From: an uncultured Maribacter sp.
Lineage (GTDB): Bacteria; Bacteroidota; Bacteroidia; Flavobacteriales; Flavobacteriaceae
Assembly: GCF_947495965.1 (NCBI RefSeq)
Contig: NZ_CANMBB010000001.1
Span: forward strand, 434,001 to 498,000
Length of the DNA stretch: 64,000 nt
Direction: 5' to 3'
Position numbers and translations under genes: made by a program. The stretch's first letter is position 1, and every line of letters begins with the position of its first letter. Positions 1 through 9,850 of this stretch are shown here, one piece after another. Under the pieces are notes generated by a model. That model saw only the letters and a program-made list of their open reading frames with translations. It searched no databases and was not told where the DNA came from.

Positions 1-1121
1 CCAAAATAAAAGCAGTACTAGCACAACATAAATCCATTCCTAATTTACCCATTTTTTATAGCGAATATGGAGAAACAAGAAGTGAATCATTAAATCACAC
101 ACAAGATTACACCAAACTCTGGGAACGCTTAGGAAAAGAGTCCTATGTAATTGGTGGTTCGCATTGGACATTTAATGATTATCGAAGTTATTGGCATAAA
201 AGTAATCCTGCTAGTCAAAATAGAGATTGGGGTATTGTGGATGTTTGGAGGAACCCAAAGAAATTCTATTTCCAAATGTCTAGAATGCATTGGCCTGTAC
301 ATAATATAACAGCCAATATAAAAGCTAAAAGTGCTATTATAACTATACAACCAAGAAAAGCTACGGAAATTCCTTCTTTTACACTAAACAACTATACTTG
401 GGTGTATGAACTTAGAGATGCAAACAATAGTACTTTAGAAGGAAATATTTATTCTCTTAAAAAAACAATCCCAGGAGATGCCGCTATTAGTAAAAATATT
501 ACATGGAGTGTAGATGCTAAAACCTTAGCTATCTCCTTAATTTCTAATAATGGATATACTGTAGCCCAAACCAAATTTTTAATTGCAGACGGAAAACGCA
601 CTCCTCTCCCAACCTACCCTGAAGCTAAAAACCCAGAAGTACGTAAAGTACTGCCTTTAGATTCTAGTTTTATGGTTGGTGTTACAAGTTTAGAAGGAGA
701 TACTGGTATTGAGGTACAATACGGATTAAAAAGCGGAAACTATAACAAAATAATTTCTGCTCCAGTTATGGGAGCTATTCGCATTAGAAATGTAAAAAAC
801 GGCAAGCTTTATTACGGAAAAGTAAGAAGACTTCTTGCTTCTGGTAAAAGTCCTTGGTCTAGCGAATTTACTGTTATACCAGATGGTGGTTTAGTACCTA
901 AACCACCTAAAGTATTAGGAATTATAAAAAGTCCTACCAATTTAGCAGTTAGATTAGAAAGTAATGAAAAAACAACCGGATACCAAATAACACTTGAAAA
1001 CGGAAATAAAATAAAGCTGTCTTATGTAAATCCAGGCATATTGCTATTACCAAGAAACACAAAAAGTATAGCAGTAATTAATGCTAATGGAATTTCAGAA
1101 GAAACAAACCTTAATAATTAA
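1..1121 (+). CDS. GH2 family glycosidase, C-terminal part (5' end outside window)
   Basis: The frame is open from base 3, so this is the tail of a gene that starts upstream; the ATG at 237 is internal. The first readable residues form the end of a GH2 TIM barrel: FYSEYG, whose Glu (codon 63-65) is the expected catalytic nucleophile, then GGSHWTFNDYRS and WGIVDVWRNPKKFY, the typical last strand and helix. After it come about 270 residues of beta-rich C-terminal domains, including fibronectin-III-like segments. The layout and motifs match the complete GH2 at 4910-7975, which has GGSLWTFNDYRS, so the two are probably paralogs. The likely role is exo-beta-galactosidase action on galactan oligosaccharides. 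The acid/base region and signal peptide lie outside the window. The next gene begins 2 bp after the stop, so they are co-transcribed. Confidence 0.88.
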   Translation, partial: KIKAVLAQHKSIPNLPIFYSEYGETRSESLNHTQDYTKLWERLGKESYVIGGSHWTFNDYRSYWHKSNPASQNRDWGIVDVWRNPKKFYFQMSRMHWPVHNITANIKAKSAIITIQPRKATEIPSFTLNNYTWVYELRDANNSTLEGNIYSLKKTIPGDAAISKNITWSVDAKTLAISLISNNGYTVAQTKFLIADGKRTPLPTYPEAKNPEVRKVLPLDSSFMVGVTSLEGDTGIEVQYGLKSGNYNKIISAPVMGAIRIRNVKNGKLYYGKVRRLLASGKSPWSSEFTVIPDGGLVPKPPKVLGIIKSPTNLAVRLESNEKTTGYQITLENGNKIKLSYVNPGILLLPRNTKSIAVINANGISEETNLNN

Positions 1122-1123
1122 AA

Positions 1124-2581
1124 ATGAAAATATTTAAAAAAGCCTTGCTAGGCCTTGCCATCCTCCTTACATTAAATTGTACTACAGCACAGAAAAGTGC
1201 AGTAAAGGAAACTTCTGAACGCCCAAATATTATTTGGATAATGTTAGAAGATTGGAGTCCAGATTTAAGTTGTTACGGCACAAAGGGAATAGAAACACCA
1301 GTTACAGATAAACTTACTTCTCAAGGTGTAAAATATACCAATGCCTTTTGTACTGCTCCAGTTTGTTCTGCTTCTAGATCTGCAATGATGACAGGCTTTC
1401 ATCAAGATTATATAGGAGGAGAAGAACACCGATTAAAAAAAGAAGAAAAAAAACCACTTCCATACGGTATTAAACCTATGCCACTTTTACTTAAAGAAGC
1501 TGGTTATTATACCGCATTAATGGCTTCCAACAAAACTGATTGCAACTTTGATGCAGACATGGGGTTTATGGGGAAGGATTGGAAAAATAAAGAAAAAGAC
1601 CAACCTTTCTTTGCGCAAATTACACTTCAGGGAACACATAGGCAATGGGAAAGAGACCCTATTAACCCCATAGACCCAAAGAATGTAGAACTTCCTCCAT
1701 ATTACGTAGATACTCCTTTTGCGAGAAGAGATTGGGCCAATGGTTTAGAGCAAATGCAAATTTGCGATAGAGAAATTGGTGTTCTTTTAGACCGCTTAGA
1801 TAAAGAAAAACTAACTGATAATACCCTTGTGTTTTTAATAGGTGATAACGGAAGGTGTCATATAAGAGGAAAACAATTTTTGTATGACCCAGGATTACAA
1901 GTCCCATTAATTATAAAATGGCCTGGCAAAGTAAAACCAAATCAGGTAAACGAAAACTTAGTACAGACTATAGATATTACGGCAACTATATTAGAAGTTG
2001 CTGGGGTTACACCACCACAAGAATTACAAGGCAAAAACTTATTTAAAGAAGAAGCTAATAACAGAGCATACATTTTTGCTGCTCGTAGTCGTATGGGTTC
2101 TACACATGATGCCATGCGAACAATTAGATCTAAAAAGTATAAGCTAATTCATAACCTAATGCCAGAAAGGGCATGGCTACAATATAGTGGTTATAAAGAA
2201 GATATGTATCCTATGCTTGCTGAAATGAATATACTTAACATGGAAGGAAAACTAAATGATATACAAGCCAAATTCTTTGCTCCAACAAAACCAGAATTTG
2301 AATTGTATGATATTATTAATGACCCATATGAAGTTAACAACCTTGCTATGGATATTAATTATGCAGGTATAAAAGATACTATGCTAGCAGAACTATATAG
2401 TTGGAGAAAAGAAATAAAAGACAAAGGTGTTTCTAAAGAATTTAGAATGGGAGGAACTTCTTCCAAATACCCCACGCGAACTTTAGAAGAGTGGAAAGTC
2501 CGTTATGAAAAATGGAAACCTTGGGTTAATAGAAAACCCAATGAAAAAATAGAGCATCCTTTTGTAAAAAAACACTATTAA
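1124..2581 (+). CDS. S1 family sulfatase (lipoprotein), CxAxR-type active site
   Basis: Family S1 formylglycine sulfatase with a lipoprotein signal (lipobox Cys about residue 19), so likely anchored facing the periplasm or surface. The N-terminal metal motif reads LEDWSPDLSCYG, with Glu where most relatives have the first Asp. The maturation motif is VCSASRSAMMTG: Cys81 is the formylglycine site and Ala83 takes the place of the usual Pro. IGDNGR and the following Lys of GKQFLYD are also present. At 485 aa it is on the short side, with a compact segment between the GHY-type helix and KDQPFFAQITLQGTHR. Overall it resembles the heparan-N-sulfatase-like (S1_8-type) branch, as does 28426-29994. 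It would remove a sulfate ester from galactan oligosaccharides. The exact position cannot be read from sequence. Confidence 0.88.
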   Translation: MKIFKKALLGLAILLTLNCTTAQKSAVKETSERPNIIWIMLEDWSPDLSCYGTKGIETPVTDKLTSQGVKYTNAFCTAPVCSASRSAMMTGFHQDYIGGEEHRLKKEEKKPLPYGIKPMPLLLKEAGYYTALMASNKTDCNFDADMGFMGKDWKNKEKDQPFFAQITLQGTHRQWERDPINPIDPKNVELPPYYVDTPFARRDWANGLEQMQICDREIGVLLDRLDKEKLTDNTLVFLIGDNGRCHIRGKQFLYDPGLQVPLIIKWPGKVKPNQVNENLVQTIDITATILEVAGVTPPQELQGKNLFKEEANNRAYIFAARSRMGSTHDAMRTIRSKKYKLIHNLMPERAWLQYSGYKEDMYPMLAEMNILNMEGKLNDIQAKFFAPTKPEFELYDIINDPYEVNNLAMDINYAGIKDTMLAELYSWRKEIKDKGVSKEFRMGGTSSKYPTRTLEEWKVRYEKWKPWVNRKPNEKIEHPFVKKHY

Positions 2582-2585
2582 AATC

Positions 2586-4907
2586 ATGTTTATGCCTTGT
2601 AGAAAAACAATACGTTTTAATTTCCTAAATGTAATTTTAGGCCTTCTTTTATTCGGGTCTATTTTTACAACAAATGGGCAGAACAATCTTGCTACTACAG
2701 GTACTGCAACATCTAACAACACTATAGATAAAACAAATGAAAAATTTGTAAACGATGGTGATTTAGAAACTGGCTGGGTAAGTGATTCTCAAAGTATTGA
2801 AAAATGGGTAAGTGTTGAACTTCCCGGAAATACCGAAGTCACTAAAATTGATATTCAGATAGATTACAACCCAAACGTTCCTCCAAAATCTTATGCCTTA
2901 CAAACCTATATGAATGGGCGTTGGCGTGAATTTGAAAAAAAAGATTTCAAAAATAATGAGTCAATAAGTGTTACGCTAAAAAAGCCAATGCTTACAGACC
3001 AAATACGTTTTTCCATACATTCTACAGACCAAGTAGTTGTTACAGAATTTGAAATATATGGTATCGCCTATAAAGCCGATTTAACGCAATTAAAGGAAAT
3101 TTTAATAAACCAAAGCGGATATAATTTAGGGCAGCCAAAAAGATTTACAGTTCCAAAAGTTGCTAATAATGTGGCTTTCTTTATTAAAAACCTTACTACG
3201 CAAAAAGTAGTTTTTAAGGGGACAGTTAATAATAACATTGGTGATTTTACAAACTTTAATCCTGAAACTAAAGATGAATTTATAATTACCATTAATGACT
3301 TTGAATCGTACCCTTTTAGAATTGGTCCATATTGGTTAGAGCGTGTATCTTACCAAAATGCCATTGATTTTATGACTGGTGCAAGACATTATGTTGGTAC
3401 TACTAAAAAAATCAGCAAACTATCTTGGGCTTGGAGAGATGGCGATTTTTTTAATTGGGCATTGCAAGGTTTAATTGCACAATATTTATCAAACCCAGAG
3501 GCATATAAAAGTTTAGAAAAGAGAATTAAATATGTAGACAATTCTTCTTACCCAAAGGAATACAAAGGATTTTGGGGAGCTTTAAAACCATATAAAAAAG
3601 ATGCTCCAGACATTGTAAAACTAATCCACTGGGATGTAGATGTTAAGATATCTCAAGCATTAGAGCACGAACATCAAAAAGCAGAATTAGCACATTTCTT
3701 GTATGCTTATCCGTATTTAAAAGAATGGCTACCTCAACAGAATTTTGATGTAGTTTACAATTATCTTATTAATGGTTGGGAAAAAGAAAAGGTAAGAGAA
3801 ACCTCAACAACCAAGTATGACAAAAGTGAAAATCATAATCTTTTGGCTTTAAAAACCAAAATGGGAACCAACAAAGGTGAGCTACCTCCTGCCCACTCTA
3901 TTATTCCTAACCTAATGATGTATGAAGTTGTTAAAACTAAAGAACCTAAAAAAGCGCAAAAGTACTTCGATGCAGCCTTTTCTCAGATGAAATGGATGAT
4001 TGCCAACTTAGATTGGAAAGACCCTATAACCACAAAAGGGCAACGCATGTCGGAACATATTACTATGCGTGCTTTTGCATATTTCTACCACCAATACCCA
4101 GACAAAGCTCCAAAAGGACTTGAAAATAAAATAACACAATGGGCAGAAGTAATGCTTAGTCGCTCTAACAACATGTGGGACTTTAGAAAATATACAAACG
4201 ATAAAGAATGGGCTCCTATTGGTTGGAACGAGACAGGTAATATTTTAGGATTCCCTGCTGCTGCTTTAGCTGCAAAAAGTGTTATTAAAGATTCCATACT
4301 AAAAGAGAAATTAAATATACTTGCTTGGTCACATATAGATAACGCTTTTGGAAGAAATCCTACTGGAAGGCATTTTTCTTTTGATGGTCCTAAAGAAATA
4401 GAAGGTGTAGATTTAGGTTGGTATAATGCTCATGAAGGAGGCATAGGTTTACTAGCTCCTGTACCATTTGTTTTCGATGGTTCTCCAAAAGCCGAGCACT
4501 ACCCCAATCATCCAGAATTGGGAAATATAGGCTGGACAGAAGGATGGGTACAATTTAACACCGCTTTTAATACTAGTCTTGCCTATTTAGCTAATGACAA
4601 TACGGAAATACAATTTATTAAAGAAGAAAATAATACAGTTAAATTACGATTACAAGCACCAATCAATTTTAAAGAAGATACAAGAATAAATATTCCTTTA
4701 AAATTAAAAACCTCTACCGGACAAGAGGTTATAGTAAACTGTACACCAGAAGGGCCTTTCTCTAAATATGTATCTGCAACAATTGTAGTAAAGAAAAATA
4801 AAATTATATACCAAAATCAAATTATAAAAATCAAAAAAGGAGACTTTTTAACGGCTAGTTACGGTTTGGGATATTTTAAAAAAGAAGCTAAATTTTTAGT
4901 ACACTAA
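2586..4907 (+). CDS. GH9-like (alpha/alpha)6 glycosidase with N-terminal F5/8C-like module
   Basis: A secreted 773-residue protein with a signal peptide of about 30 residues; a Met three codons in is an equally good start. Residues 33-160 look like an F5/8 type C (CBM32-like) sugar-binding domain, with FVNDGDLETGWVSD followed by WVSVELPG. Residues 170-250 look like the Ig-like domain that precedes GH9 cellulase barrels (LINQSGYNLGQPKRFTV). The rest is an alpha/alpha barrel. WRDGDFF (Asp285, Asp287) sits where GH9 has its DAGD catalytic base motif. NAFGRNPTGRHF corresponds to the GH9 GxNP..RSF loop, and WTEGWVQFNTAF (Glu652) to the NEVAIDYNAAF acid. Overall similarity to true cellulases is low and cellulose is an unlikely substrate here. 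The activity is therefore unknown; an exo-acting or unusual galactan glycosidase is the best guess. Confidence 0.72.
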   Translation: MFMPCRKTIRFNFLNVILGLLLFGSIFTTNGQNNLATTGTATSNNTIDKTNEKFVNDGDLETGWVSDSQSIEKWVSVELPGNTEVTKIDIQIDYNPNVPPKSYALQTYMNGRWREFEKKDFKNNESISVTLKKPMLTDQIRFSIHSTDQVVVTEFEIYGIAYKADLTQLKEILINQSGYNLGQPKRFTVPKVANNVAFFIKNLTTQKVVFKGTVNNNIGDFTNFNPETKDEFIITINDFESYPFRIGPYWLERVSYQNAIDFMTGARHYVGTTKKISKLSWAWRDGDFFNWALQGLIAQYLSNPEAYKSLEKRIKYVDNSSYPKEYKGFWGALKPYKKDAPDIVKLIHWDVDVKISQALEHEHQKAELAHFLYAYPYLKEWLPQQNFDVVYNYLINGWEKEKVRETSTTKYDKSENHNLLALKTKMGTNKGELPPAHSIIPNLMMYEVVKTKEPKKAQKYFDAAFSQMKWMIANLDWKDPITTKGQRMSEHITMRAFAYFYHQYPDKAPKGLENKITQWAEVMLSRSNNMWDFRKYTNDKEWAPIGWNETGNILGFPAAALAAKSVIKDSILKEKLNILAWSHIDNAFGRNPTGRHFSFDGPKEIEGVDLGWYNAHEGGIGLLAPVPFVFDGSPKAEHYPNHPELGNIGWTEGWVQFNTAFNTSLAYLANDNTEIQFIKEENNTVKLRLQAPINFKEDTRINIPLKLKTSTGQEVIVNCTPEGPFSKYVSATIVVKKNKIIYQNQIIKIKKGDFLTASYGLGYFKKEAKFLVH

Positions 4908-4909
4908 TT

Positions 4910-7900
4910 ATGAATATAGAAAATTACATGAAGCAGTTTTACATCAAAAAAACATGTTTTTTAAACTTAATTTTTGTACTTCTAATTGTAGTTAGTTGTA
5001 CTTCTCAGAAATCTAAAGAAAACCAAAATAAAAGTATTATTTCTTTAAGTGGAACTTGGAAATATAATACCATTTATGGTATGGGTTCTAACCCTTTAAA
5101 TATCCAAATACAGCAATCTGACATTATTATTGATAATAGCAATAAAGAAAGTCTTGAAATAAAAGGAAAATGGAAAATAAAAAAAATTGGAGGAAGAGGT
5201 TCTGTTTTTCATGGAACTGATTATTTAACACATAATTTTAAGGAAAATGAATCTACTACTAATTATGTTCGTTTTAAACCAAACATTAGTAAAACAGGAT
5301 ATTATGAGGCTTTAATCATGTATCCTTTTGCATCGCATTTAACCACTCAAATAAACATAAATAATGCTGAAGGAAGAATGCCAAAATACGTAAGCCAAAG
5401 AACAAACTGCGGGCAATGGATAAGTTTAGGCATATATAAGTTTAATGCAGAAGATGATAATTATGTTGAAGTTACAGCAATTACAGATGGAGAAGTAGCT
5501 GCAGATGCTGTACTATTTAGACCAATTCCTGAAGATGAGTTTTTAGAAGCTAAAAAACAACCAGAACAGGTGTTCTTACCAGAATATGACGATTCAGACT
5601 GGAATAATTTAAAAGTACCAGGGCACTGGGGAATGCTAAACTCTTATTCTAACTACAATGGATTAGGATGGTATAGAAAAGAATTTAAGTTACCAGAAAA
5701 TTGGACTGTAAATGCTAATGAAAAAATTAGATTAAAATTTGATGGTGTTTATCACGTGGCCAAAGTTTATTTAAATGGCATTTTTATTGGTAAACATAGA
5801 GGTGGTTTTACGCCTTTTGAATTTGAAGTTGAACAATATTTAAATTCTAAAGAATTGAACGTACTAGCTTTAGAAGTAGATAATAGTAATGCCGTTGGTG
5901 CAACATGGAACTGGGGAGGAATTATTAGAGATGTGTATTTAGTTAAGAACTCTCTGGCAAGAATTAACAACCAATACATACATGCAACACCAAATTTAGA
6001 AAAAGGAACTGCAACTTTAAAGTTGAAAGTGAAAGTTGAAAATAACTCAGATAAGGCCAAAAGTATTTCCATAAAATCTATCATTTCAAAAGATAAAAAA
6101 ATTACTGAATTAGTTAAAACTGTTGAAGTACCAGCTAATAAAATTTCAGAGGTCGTTTTACAAGAAAAATTAGAGGCTAAAGATGTTACATTATGGCATT
6201 TTGATACACCTGAATTATACCATTTAGAAACTACCATTTCTGAAAACAAAACAGTAATAGATACTAAGAATAATGATTTTGGAATTAGAAAAGTTGAAGT
6301 AACAGCTTCAAAACTGTTATTAAATGGAGAACCTGTTCGCTTAGGAGGTTTTAATAGAGTAAGTGAACATCGTTATTACGGGTCTTCAGAACCTTTAGAG
6401 GTATTAGAAAAAGATGTTGATTTAATGAAAGAAGCAGGTGCTAATTTTATGAGAATTATGCACGGTACTCAAAATGAAAAACTCATTGAATTATGCGATA
6501 AAAAAGGAATACTGCTCTTTGAGGAAGCAAATATTAGAGACTTAACCAACCCTGAATTTACAGCTCCAGAATATCCATTAGCAAAACATTGGCTAAAAGG
6601 TATGGTAGAACGCGATTGGAATCATCCAAGTATAATTGGTTGGAGTGTTGGGAACGAGCTTTCTAATCATTATGAATATGCAAAAACAACTATGAATTTT
6701 GTTCGCGAATTAGACCCTAATAGATTAGTAACTTGTGTAAGTAATAGTGGCCAAAAAAGTTTCTCAAACCGAGAAACAGACCCTAATACTGAAGTAGACA
6801 TTATAATGCATAATATGTACAGATGGCAAGGAGAACCCCAAGAAATCATTGACAAATTAAGAAGTGAATGGCCTGAGAAACCAATCTTTATTTCTGAATA
6901 TGGATTTGACCCTTACCCAACAACATCTTTAGATGGTGACCAACAAATTTTTACAGATTGGAATGAACACTGGCGTGGAAAAAATGAATTTGTTATAGGT
7001 GGCTCATTATGGACTTTTAATGATTATAGAAGTGGCTATGCAGCAACTTCCCAAGAAGAAAATAGGGTTTGGGGATTAATAAATGTATGGCGACAGAAAA
7101 GAAGAATGTTTAGTAGAGTAGCTAAAGAATTTAGTCCTATTAAAGATATTGAAGTTAAAGACCTAAATCTTTCTAAAAACAAAGCCAAAGTAATTATTCC
7201 TATAAGAGGACTAGATGATTATCCAAGTTATGGTTTAAACAACTACAAATTAGAATGGGACTTTAGAGATATAGAAGGAAAAGTAGTTGAAGAAAAGTCT
7301 CTAGAATTACCTTCTATAAAACCAGAAGATAAAACTTGGAAAGGTGAAATTACTTGGAATACTTTACCAAAAAAACTACTGGATTTAAGAATTAGATTAA
7401 TTAGTGCAACTGGTTATGTTAGGTATGAAAAAGTAGTTCCATTTACCACTCCAAAATCTCCTAAAATTTCGGGTGCTAATTTAGGAGATAAATCTGCAAG
7501 AGTCTTCTTTGAAAAAGTACCAGGTGCAACAGAATATTTGGTTCGTTACAAAAATGACAAAGGAGAAATTATTGAGTCATTTAAAACTATTACAAATGCT
7601 ATTGAAGTTGAGAGTTTAACCAACAACAAAGAATACACTTTTAGTGTAGTTGCTATGAACAAAAAGGGAGAAAGTACCCCAGCTAATAGCATAAAAATTA
7701 CACCAAATGGCAAATTACTACCTCCAAAAATTTGGGACACCTTTATAAAAGACAACAAAGTTATAATTGGTTACACAAGTGAGTTTGGAGATACTTTTTA
7801 CAACATAAAATACGGAACGTCAAAAGAAAACTTAGATAAAGTCTTTAAAACTAACGTAAGAGGAATGATGACGATTGATATTGAACATGAAAACACTATG

Positions 7901-7975
7901 TATTTCAAAATACAAAGAGAAAATAATAATGAAAAAAGTAACTGGTCCTTAGTACTAAAAGCCGAAAAGTTATAA
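4910..7975 (+). CDS. GH2 beta-galactosidase-like enzyme with golvesin-like domain inserted in its N-terminal domain
   Basis: A 1021-residue lipoprotein (lipobox Cys about residue 30; Met7 at 4928 is an alternative start giving a more typical signal). The GH2 sugar-binding domain starts at SLSGTWKYNTIYG (residues 45-57), is interrupted, and resumes at YDDSDWNNLKVPGHW (226-240). The intervening residues, about 71-207, resemble the golvesin C-terminal/xanthan-lyase-like module: GYYEALIMYPF, RTNCGQWISLGIYKFNA, VAADAVLFRP. The Ig-like domain follows, then the TIM barrel with WSVGNE (Glu583 acid/base) and FISEYG (Glu663 nucleophile). The C-terminus carries FN3-like domains (about 850-1021). Expected to release beta-linked galactose or related units. 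It starts 2 bp after the upstream stop, so is in the same operon. Confidence 0.88.
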   Translation: MNIENYMKQFYIKKTCFLNLIFVLLIVVSCTSQKSKENQNKSIISLSGTWKYNTIYGMGSNPLNIQIQQSDIIIDNSNKESLEIKGKWKIKKIGGRGSVFHGTDYLTHNFKENESTTNYVRFKPNISKTGYYEALIMYPFASHLTTQININNAEGRMPKYVSQRTNCGQWISLGIYKFNAEDDNYVEVTAITDGEVAADAVLFRPIPEDEFLEAKKQPEQVFLPEYDDSDWNNLKVPGHWGMLNSYSNYNGLGWYRKEFKLPENWTVNANEKIRLKFDGVYHVAKVYLNGIFIGKHRGGFTPFEFEVEQYLNSKELNVLALEVDNSNAVGATWNWGGIIRDVYLVKNSLARINNQYIHATPNLEKGTATLKLKVKVENNSDKAKSISIKSIISKDKKITELVKTVEVPANKISEVVLQEKLEAKDVTLWHFDTPELYHLETTISENKTVIDTKNNDFGIRKVEVTASKLLLNGEPVRLGGFNRVSEHRYYGSSEPLEVLEKDVDLMKEAGANFMRIMHGTQNEKLIELCDKKGILLFEEANIRDLTNPEFTAPEYPLAKHWLKGMVERDWNHPSIIGWSVGNELSNHYEYAKTTMNFVRELDPNRLVTCVSNSGQKSFSNRETDPNTEVDIIMHNMYRWQGEPQEIIDKLRSEWPEKPIFISEYGFDPYPTTSLDGDQQIFTDWNEHWRGKNEFVIGGSLWTFNDYRSGYAATSQEENRVWGLINVWRQKRRMFSRVAKEFSPIKDIEVKDLNLSKNKAKVIIPIRGLDDYPSYGLNNYKLEWDFRDIEGKVVEEKSLELPSIKPEDKTWKGEITWNTLPKKLLDLRIRLISATGYVRYEKVVPFTTPKSPKISGANLGDKSARVFFEKVPGATEYLVRYKNDKGEIIESFKTITNAIEVESLTNNKEYTFSVVAMNKKGESTPANSIKITPNGKLLPPKIWDTFIKDNKVIIGYTSEFGDTFYNIKYGTSKENLDKVFKTNVRGMMTIDIEHENTMYFKIQRENNNEKSNWSLVLKAEKL

Positions 7976-8025
7976 CCTATACTATTTAAAAAAATAACAA
8001 TTAGTCTAACATTACACTTGCAAAA

Positions 8026-9795
8026 ATGATACTATTAAGAAAACTAGCTTTTGTTTTAATCGCATGCGCATTTGCCAATTGCACCTCATCTAACAAAAAA
8101 AATAATTTTAACTCTATTCAGGAAACGCAATCCTTATCAGGAGATTGGGCTTTTCTTGCCTCAAATGAAATATCTGAAGAAGAAATTTTAAAAGAAAACT
8201 ATTCTAATTGGGATACCTTACAAGTTCCAGGGAATTGGGATACTCAAAAAAAATATTCCGAATATGTGGGGAAAGGATATTACCAGAAAACATTTACTAT
8301 TCCTAAAAATTGGAAAGAAAAACAAATAAGGTTAAAGTTTAATGCAGTTTATGAAACCTCTAAAGTTTGGCTAAATGGCGAATTATTAGGAGAACATATT
8401 GGCGGTTACACCCCATTTGAATTTAATATTTCTAAGAAAATAAATTTAGATGCCCCAAACTCAATAGTTGTGATGGCTAATAACACCTATAAACGTGGTG
8501 CCTGGTGGGCATGGGGAGGTATTAGTAGAGATGTATCATTAATAGCAAATAATGATGTAAGAATTGTTTACCAACACATTACTTCCGAACCTGATTTTAA
8601 TAACCAAATAGTAAATTTTACTATTAAATATAAGATTGAAAACAATGGAAATACAGTAGCAACTGCAAGTATTCTTTCAGAAATAGGAGATATTCATAAA
8701 GATTCTATAAAAATAAATGTTGCAAAAGAAACAACTGCAGTTTCATATATAAAGTTTAAAAAACCACTTAAAGAAGTAAAACTTTGGGATTTTAATAACC
8801 CCAATCTTTATAACTTAAAAAGCTCTGTTTTAATTAATAAGGATATTGTTGCCACTGCAACAGATAAATTTGGCATAAGAAAATTTGAAGTTAAAGGCGA
8901 ACAATTCTATTTAAATAATGAAGCTGTTCGTATGAACGGAATAAACCGAGTACATGACCATCCAAATTATGGAAATACAGAACCAGACCATTTAGTTCTA
9001 CAAGACATGCTAGACATAAAGTCTTTAGGATGCAATTTCTCTAGATTAATGCATGCGCCTCTTTCCAAAAATTTACTTAAAGTGTGTGATAGTATAGGCT
9101 TTTTATTAGTAGAAGAAATTCCTGTTTGGGGAGATGATGACCCACAATCCTACCCAAACAATCCACTAACCAAAAAATGGATGAAAGACATGATAGAAAG
9201 AGATTACAACCATCCATCTGTAGTAGCATGGAGCGTTGGTAATGAGTTACGAGAAAATGATTCCATTGCAGCAACATGGCCAGAAAAAAAGATGACCAAA
9301 AACCAGTATGAATATGCAAATTCCATGTTAGATTATGTTAAGGAATTAGACCCTTCAAGATTAAAAACATATGTTACAATAACATCATACCGAAAAGGAG
9401 AAGTAGGAAGTGAGCCATATGAAAAAGTAGACTTTATTTCTATGAACACCTATGGTAAAGCAGTAGAACTTGCTAAAAAAACGCATGAAAAATTTCCTGG
9501 AAAGCCAATTTTTATTTCCGAAATAGGAAAAGGACAAATTGGTCCAGCTCCTGAAGGAAAACTAACAGATGAATTAGTTGCATATCTTAAAGAATTAAAA
9601 CAATATCCATGGATTACTGGTGTATCTCTTTGGAGTTATAATGATTACAGAAGTAATTATCGTGGAACCCCAGAGTCTGGTTTTAGAGAGTGGGGTATTG
9701 TAGATGAGAAACGTAATAAAAAAGAAGCCTATAAGCAGCTAAAAGAAGTATATGATTATTGGCTCACGAAACCTTTACCTCATTCAAAACACTAA
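8026..9795 (+). CDS. GH2 family beta-galactosidase-like lipoprotein (compact)
   Basis: A 589-residue GH2 enzyme with a lipoprotein signal (lipobox Cys about 19). The domain order is sugar-binding (QSLSGDWAF to about 185, including KVWLNGELLGEHIGGYTPFEF), Ig-like, and TIM barrel. WSVGNE places the acid/base at Glu407 and FISEIG the nucleophile at Glu499. VSLWSYNDYRSNY near the end matches the WTFNDYRS motif of the other two GH2 enzymes of this operon, so the three form a local subgroup distinct from the canonical GH2 at 20658. It lacks the additional C-terminal domains of the neighbour and is close to the minimal length for the family. Exo-beta-galactosidase on desulfated galactan oligosaccharides is the likely role; the linkage preference is not visible. 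Confidence 0.9.
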   Translation: MILLRKLAFVLIACAFANCTSSNKKNNFNSIQETQSLSGDWAFLASNEISEEEILKENYSNWDTLQVPGNWDTQKKYSEYVGKGYYQKTFTIPKNWKEKQIRLKFNAVYETSKVWLNGELLGEHIGGYTPFEFNISKKINLDAPNSIVVMANNTYKRGAWWAWGGISRDVSLIANNDVRIVYQHITSEPDFNNQIVNFTIKYKIENNGNTVATASILSEIGDIHKDSIKINVAKETTAVSYIKFKKPLKEVKLWDFNNPNLYNLKSSVLINKDIVATATDKFGIRKFEVKGEQFYLNNEAVRMNGINRVHDHPNYGNTEPDHLVLQDMLDIKSLGCNFSRLMHAPLSKNLLKVCDSIGFLLVEEIPVWGDDDPQSYPNNPLTKKWMKDMIERDYNHPSVVAWSVGNELRENDSIAATWPEKKMTKNQYEYANSMLDYVKELDPSRLKTYVTITSYRKGEVGSEPYEKVDFISMNTYGKAVELAKKTHEKFPGKPIFISEIGKGQIGPAPEGKLTDELVAYLKELKQYPWITGVSLWSYNDYRSNYRGTPESGFREWGIVDEKRNKKEAYKQLKEVYDYWLTKPLPHSKH

Positions 9796-9850
9796 TAAAT
9801 ATAAATAGCAGCTAGTTTATTTTTCTAATAAGAATATATAATTTAAAAAA

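Noticed and set aside
2586-4907. Cellulose utilisation from the GH9-like gene
   Set aside because: No other cellulase, GH5, GH3 or cellobiose gene is present, and the protein diverges strongly from true GH9 cellulases. The context is sulfated galactan.
5767-6249. 160-codon minus-strand open frame
   Set aside because: It lies entirely antisense to the GH2 gene, which has clear family motifs. No signal peptide or known motif is seen in the antisense product; such shadows are common in this AT-rich sequence.
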